A stretch of DNA of 64,000 nt from Burkholderiaceae bacterium. Its GTDB lineage: Bacteria; Pseudomonadota; Gammaproteobacteria; Burkholderiales; Burkholderiaceae_F. This document shows, piece by piece, positions 49,265 through 60,608 of this stretch. How positions within the stretch are numbered: position 1 is the stretch's first letter; each line of letters begins with the position of its first letter. The position numbers and the translations under genes were made by a program. The notes under the pieces were generated by a model. The model was not told the origin of the DNA. It did no database searches and saw only the letters and a list, made by a program, of their open reading frames with translations. The DNA lies in assembly GCA_022843955.1 (NCBI GenBank), contig JALHMQ010000002.1:62001-126000 (forward strand), read 5' to 3'.

Positions 49265-50248
49265 CTACCAGGCGGACAACGGTAGCGCCAGACCATGCGC
49301 GCCGGCGAACTGGGCACGCTCCAGATCGCCTAGATCCAGCCCTCCGGTTGCGTAGATTGGCAGCGGCGCTTGGTGCGCTGAGACATTGAAGCCGTGCCAG
49401 CCAATGGCCTCCTGGCTTGAGATGGTCGGTTCGGGCAAGACCGGACCAACCACCGCGTAGTCGAATCCGAGGCGGGCCGCGCGATCAACCGAGCTGCGGC
49501 TGGATGCACGTATCCCCGCCCATCCTGTCGACGGGCGTGCATCAAGTACCGACAACTCCGAGTCGTCCAGCAGCAAACTGGTGCCACTTGCCCTAGCGCC
49601 GGCTTGGCCCATCTTTGCCACCAATGCGCCGGATACCGCCACGTGTGCGCCCACGGCGTCTGCCCGGATTTGCACCTGCCTTGCCATCGCCTGCAGCAGG
49701 TCGGATTCCAACCCCGCCGACGCTTGGAGCGAAACCATGCGCACGCCTTGGGCGAATGCCCGCTCAAGCTGCGCCAAGTGTCGATCAGCCGACGTGCCTT
49801 CGAGCGTCAACTCGGCGATCAGCGCTGGCAATGACAGCCAGCGCAACGCCGGCACGGCCGCCGGCAGCAGCGGTTGCGGCGAAGGGTCATGCAGGCGGAA
49901 AAACGCCAAGCGCTGTCCCTCTCGACCGCGCGGCGTACCGAGCCAGTTGTAGATCCGTCGGAAGTGAAGGCGCACATAGGCGTGTGGGTAGTCGAACTCG
50001 AACGTCACCCACGGGGTGGAGCCGGCAATGTCGATGCCCAGTTCCTCGTGCAACTCGCGCTGCAGCGCATGCTCGATCGACTCGCCCGGCTCGATCTTGC
50101 CGCCCGGGAACTCCCAGTAGCCGGCGTAAGGCTTCCCAGCAGGCCGGTCCGCAAGCAGGACAGCGTCATCCGCACGCAGCAGGACACCGACCGCGACCTC
50201 GGTGACTTTCCGGGGCGCCGAGGCAATACCACTGCCCGTCGCGCTCAT
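49265..50248 (-). CDS. Nudix hydrolase-thiamine phosphate synthase-like fusion
   Basis: Two-domain protein of 327 residues. Residues 10-135 are a MutT-like Nudix domain with box GGKIEPGESIEHALQ-RELHEELGI, expected to remove 8-oxo-dGTP or a related nucleotide. Residues about 150-327 are a ThiE-like TIM barrel with DYAVVGPVLPEPT and PLPIYATGG strands. The ThiE part looks altered: the usual G-V-H-L strand is SLLLDD and the GxSxH-type segment is ASSRSS. Thiamine synthesis by this domain is therefore doubtful. Such fusions are known next to yacG/argJ in beta- and gammaproteobacteria. ATG overlaps the DUF815 stop. Confidence 0.86.
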   Translation of the reverse strand: MSATGSGIASAPRKVTEVAVGVLLRADDAVLLADRPAGKPYAGYWEFPGGKIEPGESIEHALQRELHEELGIDIAGSTPWVTFEFDYPHAYVRLHFRRIYNWLGTPRGREGQRLAFFRLHDPSPQPLLPAAVPALRWLSLPALIAELTLEGTSADRHLAQLERAFAQGVRMVSLQASAGLESDLLQAMARQVQIRADAVGAHVAVSGALVAKMGQAGARASGTSLLLDDSELSVLDARPSTGWAGIRASSRSSVDRAARLGFDYAVVGPVLPEPTISSQEAIGWHGFNVSAHQAPLPIYATGGLDLGDLERAQFAGAHGLALPLSAW

Positions 50249-51126
50249 CGCACGGCGAGACCGCGTCGGCCAGCGTAGTCGCGCGCGAACTGCAATGCCA
50301 CCCGACCAGAGCGGGATCCGCGCTGCAGGGCGAACTGGAGCGCCTCACCGCGGCCGGCTTCGACCTGCGCTTCTGTCATTCCGTAGTGCTGCAGCCAGTG
50401 AGAAACGATGTCCAGGTAGTCGTCTTGCCGGAACGGATGGAACGACAGCCACAGTCCGAATCGCTCCGACAAGGAAATCTTCTCTTCCACTGTCTCGCCA
50501 GGATGAATCTCGCCGTCGTCCTGGTAGGTCGTATCGAGGTTCTCGCGCATGTACTCCGGCATCAGGTGCCGACGATTCGAGGTCGCATAGATGAGTATGT
50601 TGTCGCCCGGGGCAGCGACCGAACCGTCGAGGGCTGCCTTCAGCGCCTTGTAGCTGCTCTCGCCCTCCTCGAACGACAGGTCGTCGCAGAAGACGATGAA
50701 GCGCTCGGACCGCTCCGCCACGCAGTCGACGATATCGGGCAGATGCACGAGGTCACGCTTGTCCACCTCAATCAGGCGCAGCCCCTGGTCTGCGTACTGA
50801 GCCAGGCAAGCACGGATCAGCGAGGACTTGCCGGTGCCGCGCGCACCGGTGAGCAGCACGTTGTTTGCCGGCAGGGATCGAACGAACTGTTCGGTGTTGG
50901 ACAGCAGTGCCTGCTTCTGTTGGTCCACGTGCTGCAGATCGGTCGGCATGATTCGCGCTACCCGTGTCACCGGCTCCAGGCGACCGCGCGGTCCACCCAG
51001 GTACTCGCGCGTGCGCCAACGGTACGCCAGAGCACTCCAGTCTTTCGGAGTCGCGGGGGGCGGCAATACCGGTTCGAGGCGCGCCAGCAGCGCCTCGAGT
51101 CGGGTGGCGATCGCGTCGGCGTTCAC
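50245..51126 (-). CDS. DUF815 family AAA-type ATPase
   Basis: ATP-binding protein of 293 residues, function unknown. Walker A GARGTGKSS (about 94-102), preceded by LPANNVLLT; Walker B FIVFCDDLSFEEG; sensor-like YATSNRRHLMPEYM. The SERFGLWLSFHPF segment is typical of DUF815. The start is GTG at 51126. Overlaps the nudix-thiE start (ATGA) and lies 10 bases after argJ. It is often found beside argJ in this group, without known link to arginine synthesis. Confidence 0.92.
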   Translation of the reverse strand: MNADAIATRLEALLARLEPVLPPPATPKDWSALAYRWRTREYLGGPRGRLEPVTRVARIMPTDLQHVDQQKQALLSNTEQFVRSLPANNVLLTGARGTGKSSLIRACLAQYADQGLRLIEVDKRDLVHLPDIVDCVAERSERFIVFCDDLSFEEGESSYKALKAALDGSVAAPGDNILIYATSNRRHLMPEYMRENLDTTYQDDGEIHPGETVEEKISLSERFGLWLSFHPFRQDDYLDIVSHWLQHYGMTEAQVEAGRGEALQFALQRGSRSGRVALQFARDYAGRRGLAVR

Positions 51127-51136
51127 CTGCCAGCCT

Positions 51137-52366
51137 CTAGCTGCGGTAGTCGGCGTTGATCGAGACGTAGTCGTGCGACAGGTCGCAGGTCCAGATCACG
51201 CTGCGCGCCTCACCCCGTCCCAGCTGAACGCGCATGACGATCTCGCTCCCTTGCATCACCCGCTTGCCATCTTCTTCCCGATACTGCGGGTGCCGGCCAC
51301 CATTCTTGGCGACCCAGACATCGTTCAGGTGCAGTTGCACAGTGCCCTGGTCCAGGTCGGCAATCCCAGCGTTGCCGACGGCGGCGAGGATACGACCGAG
51401 GTTGGGATCGGAAGCGAAGAACGCCGTCTTCACCAGCGGCGAATGGGCGATCTGATAACCCACCTGCGCCGCCTCTGCCTCGGACCGTGCACCCTCGACA
51501 ACGATCTCGATGAACTTGGTCGCCCCCTCGCCATCGCGCACGATCGCCTGGGCCAGTTGCTGCGCGACCCGGGTGATCGCCGCCGTCAGTTCGACCAGAC
51601 GTGGATCACTGAACGAATCGATCTTCGGCATCGGCGACTGGCCGGTCGCGATGACGATGAAGGAGTCGTTGGTGGATGTGTCGCCGTCGATGGTGATACG
51701 GTTGAAGGATGCATCAGCCACGTTGCGCGCCAACCGGGGCAGCAGGGCTGGATCAATCGCGGCATCGGTGGCAACGAAACCCAGCATGGTCGCCATGTTG
51801 GGTTTGATCATGCCGGCACCCTTGGAGATGCCCGTGACCGTGATCGTGTGCGCGCCGACCTGCGCCTGTGTCGAACAGGCCTTCGGCAACGTATCGGTCG
51901 TCATGATCGTTTCAGCCGCTTGCGCCCAATGGTCGGGCGCAAGACAGTTGACCGCCTGTGGCAGGCCGGCGATCAGCCGATCGACCGGCAACGGCTCCAT
52001 GATGACGCCCGTGGAAAAGGGCAGCACCTGGCCCGGTTCACAGCCCACAAGAGAGGCGACTGCCTCGCAGGTTGCGCGCGCCGCGGCGAGCCCCGGTTCG
52101 CCCGTTCCCGCATTGGCGTTGCCGGTGTTGATCACCAGGGCGCGCACGCCGCGGCCGATGTCAAGGTGCGCTCGACAGACCTGCACCGGTGCAGCACAGA
52201 AGCGATTCTGCGTGAAGACCCCCGCCACGGCCCCGCCTGCGGGAACGCGTATCAGCAGCAGATCCTTGCGATTGGCCTTGCGAATGCCGGCTTCGGCCCA
52301 GCCGAGATCGACCCCGGCAACGGGGAGCAACGCGGCAGGATCAGGTGCGTGAAGATTGACGGGCAT
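51137..52366 (-). CDS. argJ: Bifunctional ornithine acetyltransferase/N-acetylglutamate synthase
   Basis: Transfers acetyl from N-acetylornithine to glutamate, closing the acetyl cycle of arginine synthesis. 409 residues from ATG at 52366 ([20 protein letters not shown]). The precursor self-cleaves between Ala192 and nucleophile Thr193 in [10 protein letters not shown], giving alpha and beta chains. Other motifs: [24 protein letters not shown] and the C-terminal [18 protein letters not shown]. Whether it also makes N-acetylglutamate from acetyl-CoA cannot be read directly. Follows secA by 133 bases, same strand. Confidence 0.95.
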   Translation of the reverse strand: MPVNLHAPDPAALLPVAGVDLGWAEAGIRKANRKDLLLIRVPAGGAVAGVFTQNRFCAAPVQVCRAHLDIGRGVRALVINTGNANAGTGEPGLAAARATCEAVASLVGCEPGQVLPFSTGVIMEPLPVDRLIAGLPQAVNCLAPDHWAQAAETIMTTDTLPKACSTQAQVGAHTITVTGISKGAGMIKPNMATMLGFVATDAAIDPALLPRLARNVADASFNRITIDGDTSTNDSFIVIATGQSPMPKIDSFSDPRLVELTAAITRVAQQLAQAIVRDGEGATKFIEIVVEGARSEAEAAQVGYQIAHSPLVKTAFFASDPNLGRILAAVGNAGIADLDQGTVQLHLNDVWVAKNGGRHPQYREEDGKRVMQGSEIVMRVQLGRGEARSVIWTCDLSHDYVSINADYRS

Positions 52367-52499
52367 GGTGGCAACGAGCGCTTGATTAAGCGTGAACCTT
52401 ACCGCAACGCGTCGCGCCTGGACGGGGTCGACGCACGACAACCACGTCACGCACGACGGCGATCGTCACCCAGCGGTTCGCTGTGCGCGCGGCAGTGGA

Positions 52500-55265
<2,766 letters not shown>

Positions 55266-55334
55266 CGGGCGGGCTGCCTTTGGCGTGGGTGGCTGCGCAT
55301 TGCATGGAAGGTGCCGCAACGGCAGCAAGGCACG

Positions 55335-55364
55335 CAAAAAAGCGCCGCGGTGACATCGCGGCGC
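55335..55364 (-). terminator. Terminator between M23 peptidase gene and secA
   Basis: Minus strand: perfect 8-bp stem, GCGCCGCG with CGCGGCGC (55357-55364 and 55342-55349), 7-base loop, then a run of six T (the A tract 55336-55341). It is about 80 bases past the M23 stop and 70 before secA. Confidence 0.9.
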
Positions 55365-55444
55365 GGAAGCCTGAAATTATTGCATAGGGGCCTTGGCACG
55401 ATAGACCGGCCTAACCCATGGCTTGCTGCGCGCCAGCAAGAACC

Positions 55445-56473
55445 CTACTTGGAGGCTTCGGCGGCCTGTGCAAGGCCCTTTAGATCAACTTTAGGCGCGG
55501 CAGCGCGCACCGGTTTGAGTTCCGCCTTCTTGGTCAACGCTTCGCCAAAGGGCGAGCCATCGCGCTGCTGGGCCAGGAAACGCGTCGGGTTCTGCGGCTG
55601 GCCCTTGACGTGAACTTCAAAATGCAGATGCGGCCCGGTGGACCGACCCGTGGAACCGACTTCAGCGATCTTCTGGCCGCGGCGCACGATCTCGCCCGGC
55701 TTCACGTGCAGCCGACTCGCGTGCGCATAAAGCGTTTCAAGGTCATTGCCATGATTGATTGTCACCATGTTGCCAAAGACGCTATGCGTCTCGGCCGACG
55801 CGACCACCCCACCGGCGGCGGCATAGATCGGGGTGCCCACCGGGGCAGCAAAATCGACGCCGGCGTGCATCGCCACCTGTCCGGTGAACGGATCGGTGCG
55901 GTGGCCAAAGCCCGAGCCGACGAACCCCTCGCTCACGGGTGTGTTCTGCGGCAGAAGCGCGCGTCGGACCTGCACCGCCATCAGCTCGGACTCGATCACG
56001 TCCATGTAGTCCTCGCGTGCGCCGACGTCCTTGGAGATGCGGGCCATTTCCTGGTTGACTTCGTCCAGCGACATCACGCGCCCGGCGGACGGCTCGGCGC
56101 CGCCGCGGCCCGGCACTTCCTTGAAATTGAACTCCTCGGGCCGGATGCCCGACATCTTCGACACGCGTTCACCGAGCGCATCCAGCCGCATCAGCTGCGC
56201 CTGCATCTCGCCCAGCTTGCGCGCCATGGCGGTCAGGTTGTCGCGCACGATCTGGTCGTTGCGCGCCACTTCGTCGCGCATGACGTAATGCACCAGTTCA
56301 TTCAGGATCGGGATACGAAACTCTGTGCTGATTTTGAGGCTGACGGCATAGAGCCCGATCACCGCCAGGAGGACGGCCGTGACGAGACCGCCCATGGCCA
56401 GCGCATAGGTGCGGCCCGTGAGCGTGATCGTCCGCGCCTGCTTGAGCCGACGATCTACCAGGATAATCTGCAC
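55445..56473 (-). CDS. M23 family (LytM-type) peptidoglycan endopeptidase
   Basis: Membrane-anchored periplasmic protein of 342 residues. A single N-terminal membrane helix (about 24-46, TYALAMGGLVTAVLLAVIGL), a coiled-coil region (60-160) and a C-terminal LytM domain. Zinc-binding HAGVDFAAPVGTPIYAA and HLHFEVHVKG are intact, as is GFGHRTDPFTG; so it may be catalytic, not just an EnvC/NlpD-type activator. Usually next to secA and DUF721 in Burkholderiales. Divergent from the DUF721 gene. Confidence 0.92.
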   Translation of the reverse strand: MQIILVDRRLKQARTITLTGRTYALAMGGLVTAVLLAVIGLYAVSLKISTEFRIPILNELVHYVMRDEVARNDQIVRDNLTAMARKLGEMQAQLMRLDALGERVSKMSGIRPEEFNFKEVPGRGGAEPSAGRVMSLDEVNQEMARISKDVGAREDYMDVIESELMAVQVRRALLPQNTPVSEGFVGSGFGHRTDPFTGQVAMHAGVDFAAPVGTPIYAAAGGVVASAETHSVFGNMVTINHGNDLETLYAHASRLHVKPGEIVRRGQKIAEVGSTGRSTGPHLHFEVHVKGQPQNPTRFLAQQRDGSPFGEALTKKAELKPVRAAAPKVDLKGLAQAAEASK

Positions 56474-56529
56474 TGCCCGTCCTCCTCGTTGGCGACCGCC
56501 GCGACGTCGCCAGCCGCGGAATCACAACC

Positions 56530-57054
56530 ATGCCTACCCGATCCCTTGCCGACGCGCTTGCCAACTCCGCCGCCGGGCCACTGCTCGCCCGGCTCGCCAA
56601 GGTCAAGCGCATCACGCAGACACTCGCCGACGCCGTGGCGCGCATCGCGCCCGACTTCGACGCCCACGATCCGTGGGCTTGCGAGTTGCGGGAAGAGCGA
56701 CTGATCCTGAATGCCCGCTCCGCTGCACAGGCCGCGAAACTGCGTCAGGGCATTCCGGGTTTGTTGCGACTCCTGCACCAACAGGGGGCTCAAGTTACTG
56801 AAATTCGGGTCAGGGTTCAACCCACGCGCACGACCTACCCCGAATCGGCGAATGATCCGGCTCAAGATCCCCTAATCGGCGGATCGAATCCACCCGTCGA
56901 TCCCAGCGTGGGCGGCTTGCGCACCCCTAGCGCAGTTGCGGGAGCCTGCGCATTCGCGGCGGCGCTGGCGCGCAACCTGCCCGAGTCGGCCTTGGGACAG
57001 GCGGCAGCCCGTCTAGAGGCTCGACTGGTGCGTGGCGGTCGCGGCAGCGACTAG
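56530..57054 (+). CDS. DUF721 (DciA-like) protein
   Basis: 174 residues. The N-terminal 95 residues match DUF721 with LPARLAK-like helix (PLLARLAKVKRITQTLADAV), HDPWACELREERLILNA and LRQGIPGLLRLL. DciA of this domain is the ancestral loader of the replicative helicase DnaB in most bacteria lacking DnaC. The second half is low-complexity and not conserved. Plus strand between M23 gene and lpxC. Its TAG stop overlaps the stop of the small membrane gene on the other strand (CTAG). Confidence 0.82.
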   Translation: MPTRSLADALANSAAGPLLARLAKVKRITQTLADAVARIAPDFDAHDPWACELREERLILNARSAAQAAKLRQGIPGLLRLLHQQGAQVTEIRVRVQPTRTTYPESANDPAQDPLIGGSNPPVDPSVGGLRTPSAVAGACAFAAALARNLPESALGQAAARLEARLVRGGRGSD

Positions 57055-57227
57055 ATCATCCGTTCGGCGATCATCAAGACGAAGAACAACAGCCCTGCCA
57101 CCACCAGCCATTGGAACAGCCGGCCAGCCCAGCGCAGGTACTTGCGGTCGCCCATGACGAAATACGCGACCACCAGCCCGCACACCGCGACCAGGAACAA
57201 CAGGAGCAGTACGCGAAATACCGCCAT
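57051..57227 (-). CDS. 58-residue membrane protein downstream of lpxC
   Basis: Short gene, ATG at 57227 and TAG at 57053-57051. Two predicted membrane helices (residues 4-24, FRVLLLLFLVAVCGLVVAYF, and 39-54, QWLVVAGLLFFVLMIA) linked by MGDRKYLRWAGRLF. The D-R-K/R-Y-L-R loop is a pattern I associate with small proteins at this position in other Burkholderiales. It starts eight bases after the lpxC stop, so it is probably translated from the lpxC mRNA. Its stop overlaps that of DUF721. Function unknown. Confidence 0.72.
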   Translation of the reverse strand: MAVFRVLLLLFLVAVCGLVVAYFVMGDRKYLRWAGRLFQWLVVAGLLFFVLMIAERMI

Positions 57228-57235
57228 GTGCTGCG

Positions 57236-58144
57236 TCAGGCGAAGGCGGGCTGGATGAACGCGGCCGGCGCCTGGTCACGATCGTCGAAAGTGACGACTT
57301 CGTAAGCCGTCTCATCGGCGAGCAGAGCACGCAGCAGCTTGTTGTTGAGCGCATGCCCGCCTTTGTGCGCCGAGTACGCCGCGATCAGCGGCTTGCCGAG
57401 CACATAAAGATCACCCATGGCATCGAGCAGCTTGTGCTTGGCGAACTCGTCGCCCGAGCGCAGGCCGTCGGTATTGAGCACACGGTACTCGTCCATCACG
57501 ATCGCGTTCTCGAAGTTGCCGCCCATTGCCAGCCCAGCTGCGCGCAGCGCCTCGACCTCGTTGACGAAGCCGAAGGTGCGGGCCCGCGCCACCGACGCCA
57601 CGAAGGGCTCGCGAGCCAGGTCAACCTCTACCACCTGTTCGGTGGCATCGATGGCCGGATGATTGAAGTCGATCGAGAACATCAGCTTGAAGCCGAAGTG
57701 CGGCTCGAGTTTCACCCACTTGTCGCCGTCGCGGATCTCGACCGGCTTTTTGACGCGAATGAAGCGGCGCGGCGCGTTCTGCTCGACGATGCCGGCTGAC
57801 TGGATCAGGAACACGAAACTGGCAGCGCTGCCGTCCATGATCGGGATCTCGGGCGCATCGACGTCCACATAGCAGTTGTCGATGCCCATGCCGGCCAGCG
57901 CCGACGACAGATGCTCGACGGTGCCGACGATGGCGCCGTCCCGCCCCACCGTGGTGGCCATGCGAACGTCGACCACCGCCTCGGCGGACGCTGGGATGTC
58001 GACCGGCGGTTCCAGGTCGGTGCGCCGATACACGACGCCGGTGTTCGGCGCGGCCGGGCGCAACACCAGTTCAACCTTGTTGCCGCTGTGCAGGCCGATG
58101 CCGACAGTGCGCACCAGCGTCTTGAGTGTCTTTTGCTTGAGCAT
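57236..58144 (-). CDS. lpxC: UDP-3-O-acyl-N-acetylglucosamine deacetylase
   Basis: Committed step of lipid A synthesis, Zn2+-dependent. 302 residues. Zinc ligands His78 ([13 protein letters not shown]), His237 and Asp241 ([10 protein letters not shown]); general-base His264 ([10 protein letters not shown]). N-terminal [20 protein letters not shown] typical. In most gammaproteobacteria and betaproteobacteria lpxC directly follows ftsZ; here a plus-strand DUF2189 gene is between them. The C-terminus FIQPAFA is normal. Confidence 0.97.
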   Translation of the reverse strand: MLKQKTLKTLVRTVGIGLHSGNKVELVLRPAAPNTGVVYRRTDLEPPVDIPASAEAVVDVRMATTVGRDGAIVGTVEHLSSALAGMGIDNCYVDVDAPEIPIMDGSAASFVFLIQSAGIVEQNAPRRFIRVKKPVEIRDGDKWVKLEPHFGFKLMFSIDFNHPAIDATEQVVEVDLAREPFVASVARARTFGFVNEVEALRAAGLAMGGNFENAIVMDEYRVLNTDGLRSGDEFAKHKLLDAMGDLYVLGKPLIAAYSAHKGGHALNNKLLRALLADETAYEVVTFDDRDQAPAAFIQPAFA

Positions 58145-58214
58145 GGGGCGATTCTACCGAGGGGATGCTGCGCTGCCGCGAGCGCCGATTAGGTTGGTCT
58201 CTCAGAATGGGGGC

Positions 58215-58276
58215 AGCCCCGCCCTGACAACGGGGCTCGGCGCGCGCCGCTTGCCCGGTTCAAAGCGGGGCAAGCG
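58215..58276. repeat. Two hairpins between lpxC and DUF2189 gene
   Basis: First: AGCCCCG (58215-58221) with CGGGGCT (58231-58237). Second: CGCTTGCCC (58248-58256) with GGGCAAGCG (58268-58276). Both perfect, in a 188-base divergent spacer. Neither has a T run. Confidence 0.6.
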
Positions 58277-58332
58277 CACCGCCGCACCACCGAGCGACCG
58301 GCACCGACCGTGTCGCCATCCATGGAGACAGC

Positions 58333-59133
58333 ATGGCCGACGTCGATCTGAAGAGTGTTCCGGGCGAACCGCTGCGGCGACCGTCGCCGTTTCCGGCCAT
58401 TCGGCAAGTTGGTCTTGGCGCGCCATGGCGCTGGCTGGGCGCCGGCGTCCGCGATCTGCGACGCGCACCGCGAGCTGGCCTGTTCTACGGATCGGCCTTT
58501 GCGCTGATGGGCTGGCTGATCTGGCTCGTGTTCAAGCACGCTTATCAATACACATCTGCGCTGACGGCGGGCTTCCTGCTGATGGGTCCGTTCATCTGCA
58601 CCGGCCTGTACGACATCAGCCGGCGCCTGGAGCGCGGCGAGCCGGCAAGCCTGGCGCAGTCGCTGGTCGCGTGGCGTGCCAATCTCGGCGCTTTCAGCCT
58701 GTTCTCGCTGCTGCTGACCATCATCACCCTGGTCTGGGCGCGCGCCTCGCTGGTGACGTTCGCTCTGTTCTTCTCGTCGGGCATGCCGACGCTCGACAAC
58801 TTCCTCGCCCGGGTGGTGAGTGCCGAACACTGGGATTTCATCGCGACCTACTTCGCCGTCGGTGGCCTGTTTGCAGCGATCGTGTTCGCCATCAGCGTGG
58901 TGTCGGTGCCGATGATGCTCGACCGCGGCACCGACACGGTGGTCGCGGCGCTGACCAGCGTGCGCGCGCTGTTCGAGAACTTTGCGCCGCTGCTGCTGTG
59001 GGCGGTGCTGATCGTTGTGATCATCGGCGCGGGATTCGCCACGCTGTTCGTGGGTCTGATCGTGGCGGCACCGGTGCTCGGACATGCCACCTGGCATGCC
59101 TACCGCGAGCTGGTCGGTCCGCAACCGACCTGA
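58333..59133 (+). CDS. DUF2189 family membrane protein
   Basis: Inner-membrane protein of 266 residues, six hydrophobic helices (AGLFYGSAFALMGWLIWLVF; LTAGFLLMGPFICTGLYDIS; and four later). The MGPFICTGLYDISRRLE loop and DRGTDTVVAALTSV segment fit DUF2189, common in proteobacteria, function unknown. Orientation is opposite to ftsZ and lpxC, between which it lies. Both spacers around it are hairpin-rich, which suggests a past insertion. Confidence 0.88.
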   Translation: MADVDLKSVPGEPLRRPSPFPAIRQVGLGAPWRWLGAGVRDLRRAPRAGLFYGSAFALMGWLIWLVFKHAYQYTSALTAGFLLMGPFICTGLYDISRRLERGEPASLAQSLVAWRANLGAFSLFSLLLTIITLVWARASLVTFALFFSSGMPTLDNFLARVVSAEHWDFIATYFAVGGLFAAIVFAISVVSVPMMLDRGTDTVVAALTSVRALFENFAPLLLWAVLIVVIIGAGFATLFVGLIVAAPVLGHATWHAYRELVGPQPT

Positions 59134-59140
59134 GTTTGAC

Positions 59141-59261
59141 GCGCGCAACTTCCGCTTGGCTGCGCGCGACGAGAACCACGCGCCTTGGACCGGCGCCTGA
59201 TCGCGCTCGGTGGAGCGCCGGGTGCGCAGGCATGACCGATCAGCGCGACCGTTCATGCCTG
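59141..59261. repeat. Three inverted repeats between DUF2189 gene and ftsZ
   Basis: GCGCGCA (59141-59147) with TGCGCGC (59161-59167); CCGGCGC (59190-59196) with GCGCCGG (59215-59221); CAGGCATGA (59227-59235) with TCATGCCTG (59253-59261). All arms are perfect. They fill the 139-base convergent spacer and could act as bidirectional 3' ends, though no T run is seen. Confidence 0.65.
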
Positions 59262-59272
59262 TCCTGCGCTGG

Positions 59273-60460
59273 CTAGTCAGCCTGCTTGCGCAAGAACGCC
59301 GGGATGTCATAGCGATCCGACACCGACTCCTCGAGCGCCGACACGCGCGCCTGCGCGTTCTCGCGCGAGCGCCAGATGGCCGGTCGATCGAGGTCGGCGA
59401 AGTCGTGGCCGGTCCCCGTCATCGCCGCGGTGGCCGGCGCCATGCCCACCGGCGCGTTGTCGGTGCCCGTGCGGATCATCGTCAGCGGCGGCGCCGCGCG
59501 CTTGGCGGCCGAGCGGCCCAACCCGGTCGCCACGACCGTCACCCGCAGGTCGTCGCCCATCGCCTCGTCCTTCACGGTGCCGAAGATCACGGTGGCGTCT
59601 TCCGCCGCGAACGCCCGGATGGTATTCATCACCTCGCGCGTCTCCTTCATCTTCAGCGACGACGACGCGGTGATGTTCACCAGCACGCCGCGTGCGCCCG
59701 AAAGATCCACCCCTTCCAGCAGCGGGCTGGCCACCGCCTGCTCCGCCGCGATACGCGCCCGATCCAGTCCGCCGGCCTGGGCGGTGCCCATCATCGCCTT
59801 GCCCTGCTCGCTCATCACGGTGCGCACGTCCTCGAAGTCGACGTTGACGAGGCCGTTGTTGTTGATGATCTCCGCAATGCCGGCGCAGGCGTTGTGCAGC
59901 ACATCGTCGGCGGCCTGGAAGCACTCGCCCATCTCGGCGTCCTCACCCAGCACTTCCTCGAGCTTGTTGTTGAGGATGACGATCAGCGAATGCACCTTGT
60001 CCTCCAGCTCGGCCAGGCCCTGCTCGGCGATCTTCATCCGGCGCGGCCCTTCGAACTCGAACGGCTTGCTGACTACCGCTACGGTCAGGATGCCCAGTTC
60101 CTTGGCGATCTCCGCCACCACGGGTGCCGCGCCCGTGCCAGTGCCGCCGCCCATGCCGGCGGTGATGAACACCATGTGCGCGCCGCGCAGCGAGTCGGCA
60201 ATGCGCTCGCGCATCTCGTCGGCCGACTGGCGGCCGACGTCCGGCTTGGCGCCTGCACCCAGGCCGGTCTTGCCGAGCTGGATCAGGTTGGTTGCACTTG
60301 ACCTGCGCAGTGCCTGGCGGTCGGTGTTCGCCACGATGAATTCGACGTTCTGCACCTCACGTCGAATCATGTGCTCGACGGCATTGCCGCCGGCACCCCC
60401 TACGCCCACTACCTTGATCACCGTCCCGCTGGTTTCCGTTTCGAGCATTTCAAAAGGCAT
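59273..60460 (-). CDS. ftsZ: Cell division protein FtsZ
   Basis: Tubulin-like GTPase forming the division ring. 395 residues from ATG at 60460 (MPFEMLETETSGTVIKVVGV) with AAGGAG eight bases before. GGAGGN at 21-26, tubulin signature GGGTGTG 104-110, T7 catalytic loop NVDFEDV 207-213. C-terminal linker is about 60 residues, and the conserved tail DIPAFLRKQAD, which binds FtsA and ZipA-like partners, is intact. The spacer to ftsA is about 510 bases and full of hairpins. Confidence 0.98.
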   Translation of the reverse strand: MPFEMLETETSGTVIKVVGVGGAGGNAVEHMIRREVQNVEFIVANTDRQALRRSSATNLIQLGKTGLGAGAKPDVGRQSADEMRERIADSLRGAHMVFITAGMGGGTGTGAAPVVAEIAKELGILTVAVVSKPFEFEGPRRMKIAEQGLAELEDKVHSLIVILNNKLEEVLGEDAEMGECFQAADDVLHNACAGIAEIINNNGLVNVDFEDVRTVMSEQGKAMMGTAQAGGLDRARIAAEQAVASPLLEGVDLSGARGVLVNITASSSLKMKETREVMNTIRAFAAEDATVIFGTVKDEAMGDDLRVTVVATGLGRSAAKRAAPPLTMIRTGTDNAPVGMAPATAAMTGTGHDFADLDRPAIWRSRENAQARVSALEESVSDRYDIPAFLRKQAD

Positions 60461-60561
60461 CTGTGTTCTCCTTGATATCAACTACCGATCAAGAAACGCG
60501 CAATGTCAATGACGAGGCGAGTCCTGCGTTCTCGCCTTTGACAATGCACGCTTCACTAGAT

Positions 60562-60608
60562 CGTGAGGCGTGTACGCGACGCTGCGCGTCGCACGTGCAC
60601 GCCTCACG
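60562..60608 (-). repeat. 47-nt stem-loop element, left copy
   Basis: Read on the minus strand it has the plan 11-5-7-3-7-3-11: outer stem, CACGT, inner stem arm, loop GCA, inner arm, GTA, outer stem. It aligns without gaps to the right copy at 60926-60972, in opposite orientation, 36 of 47 positions identical. Confidence 0.88.
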
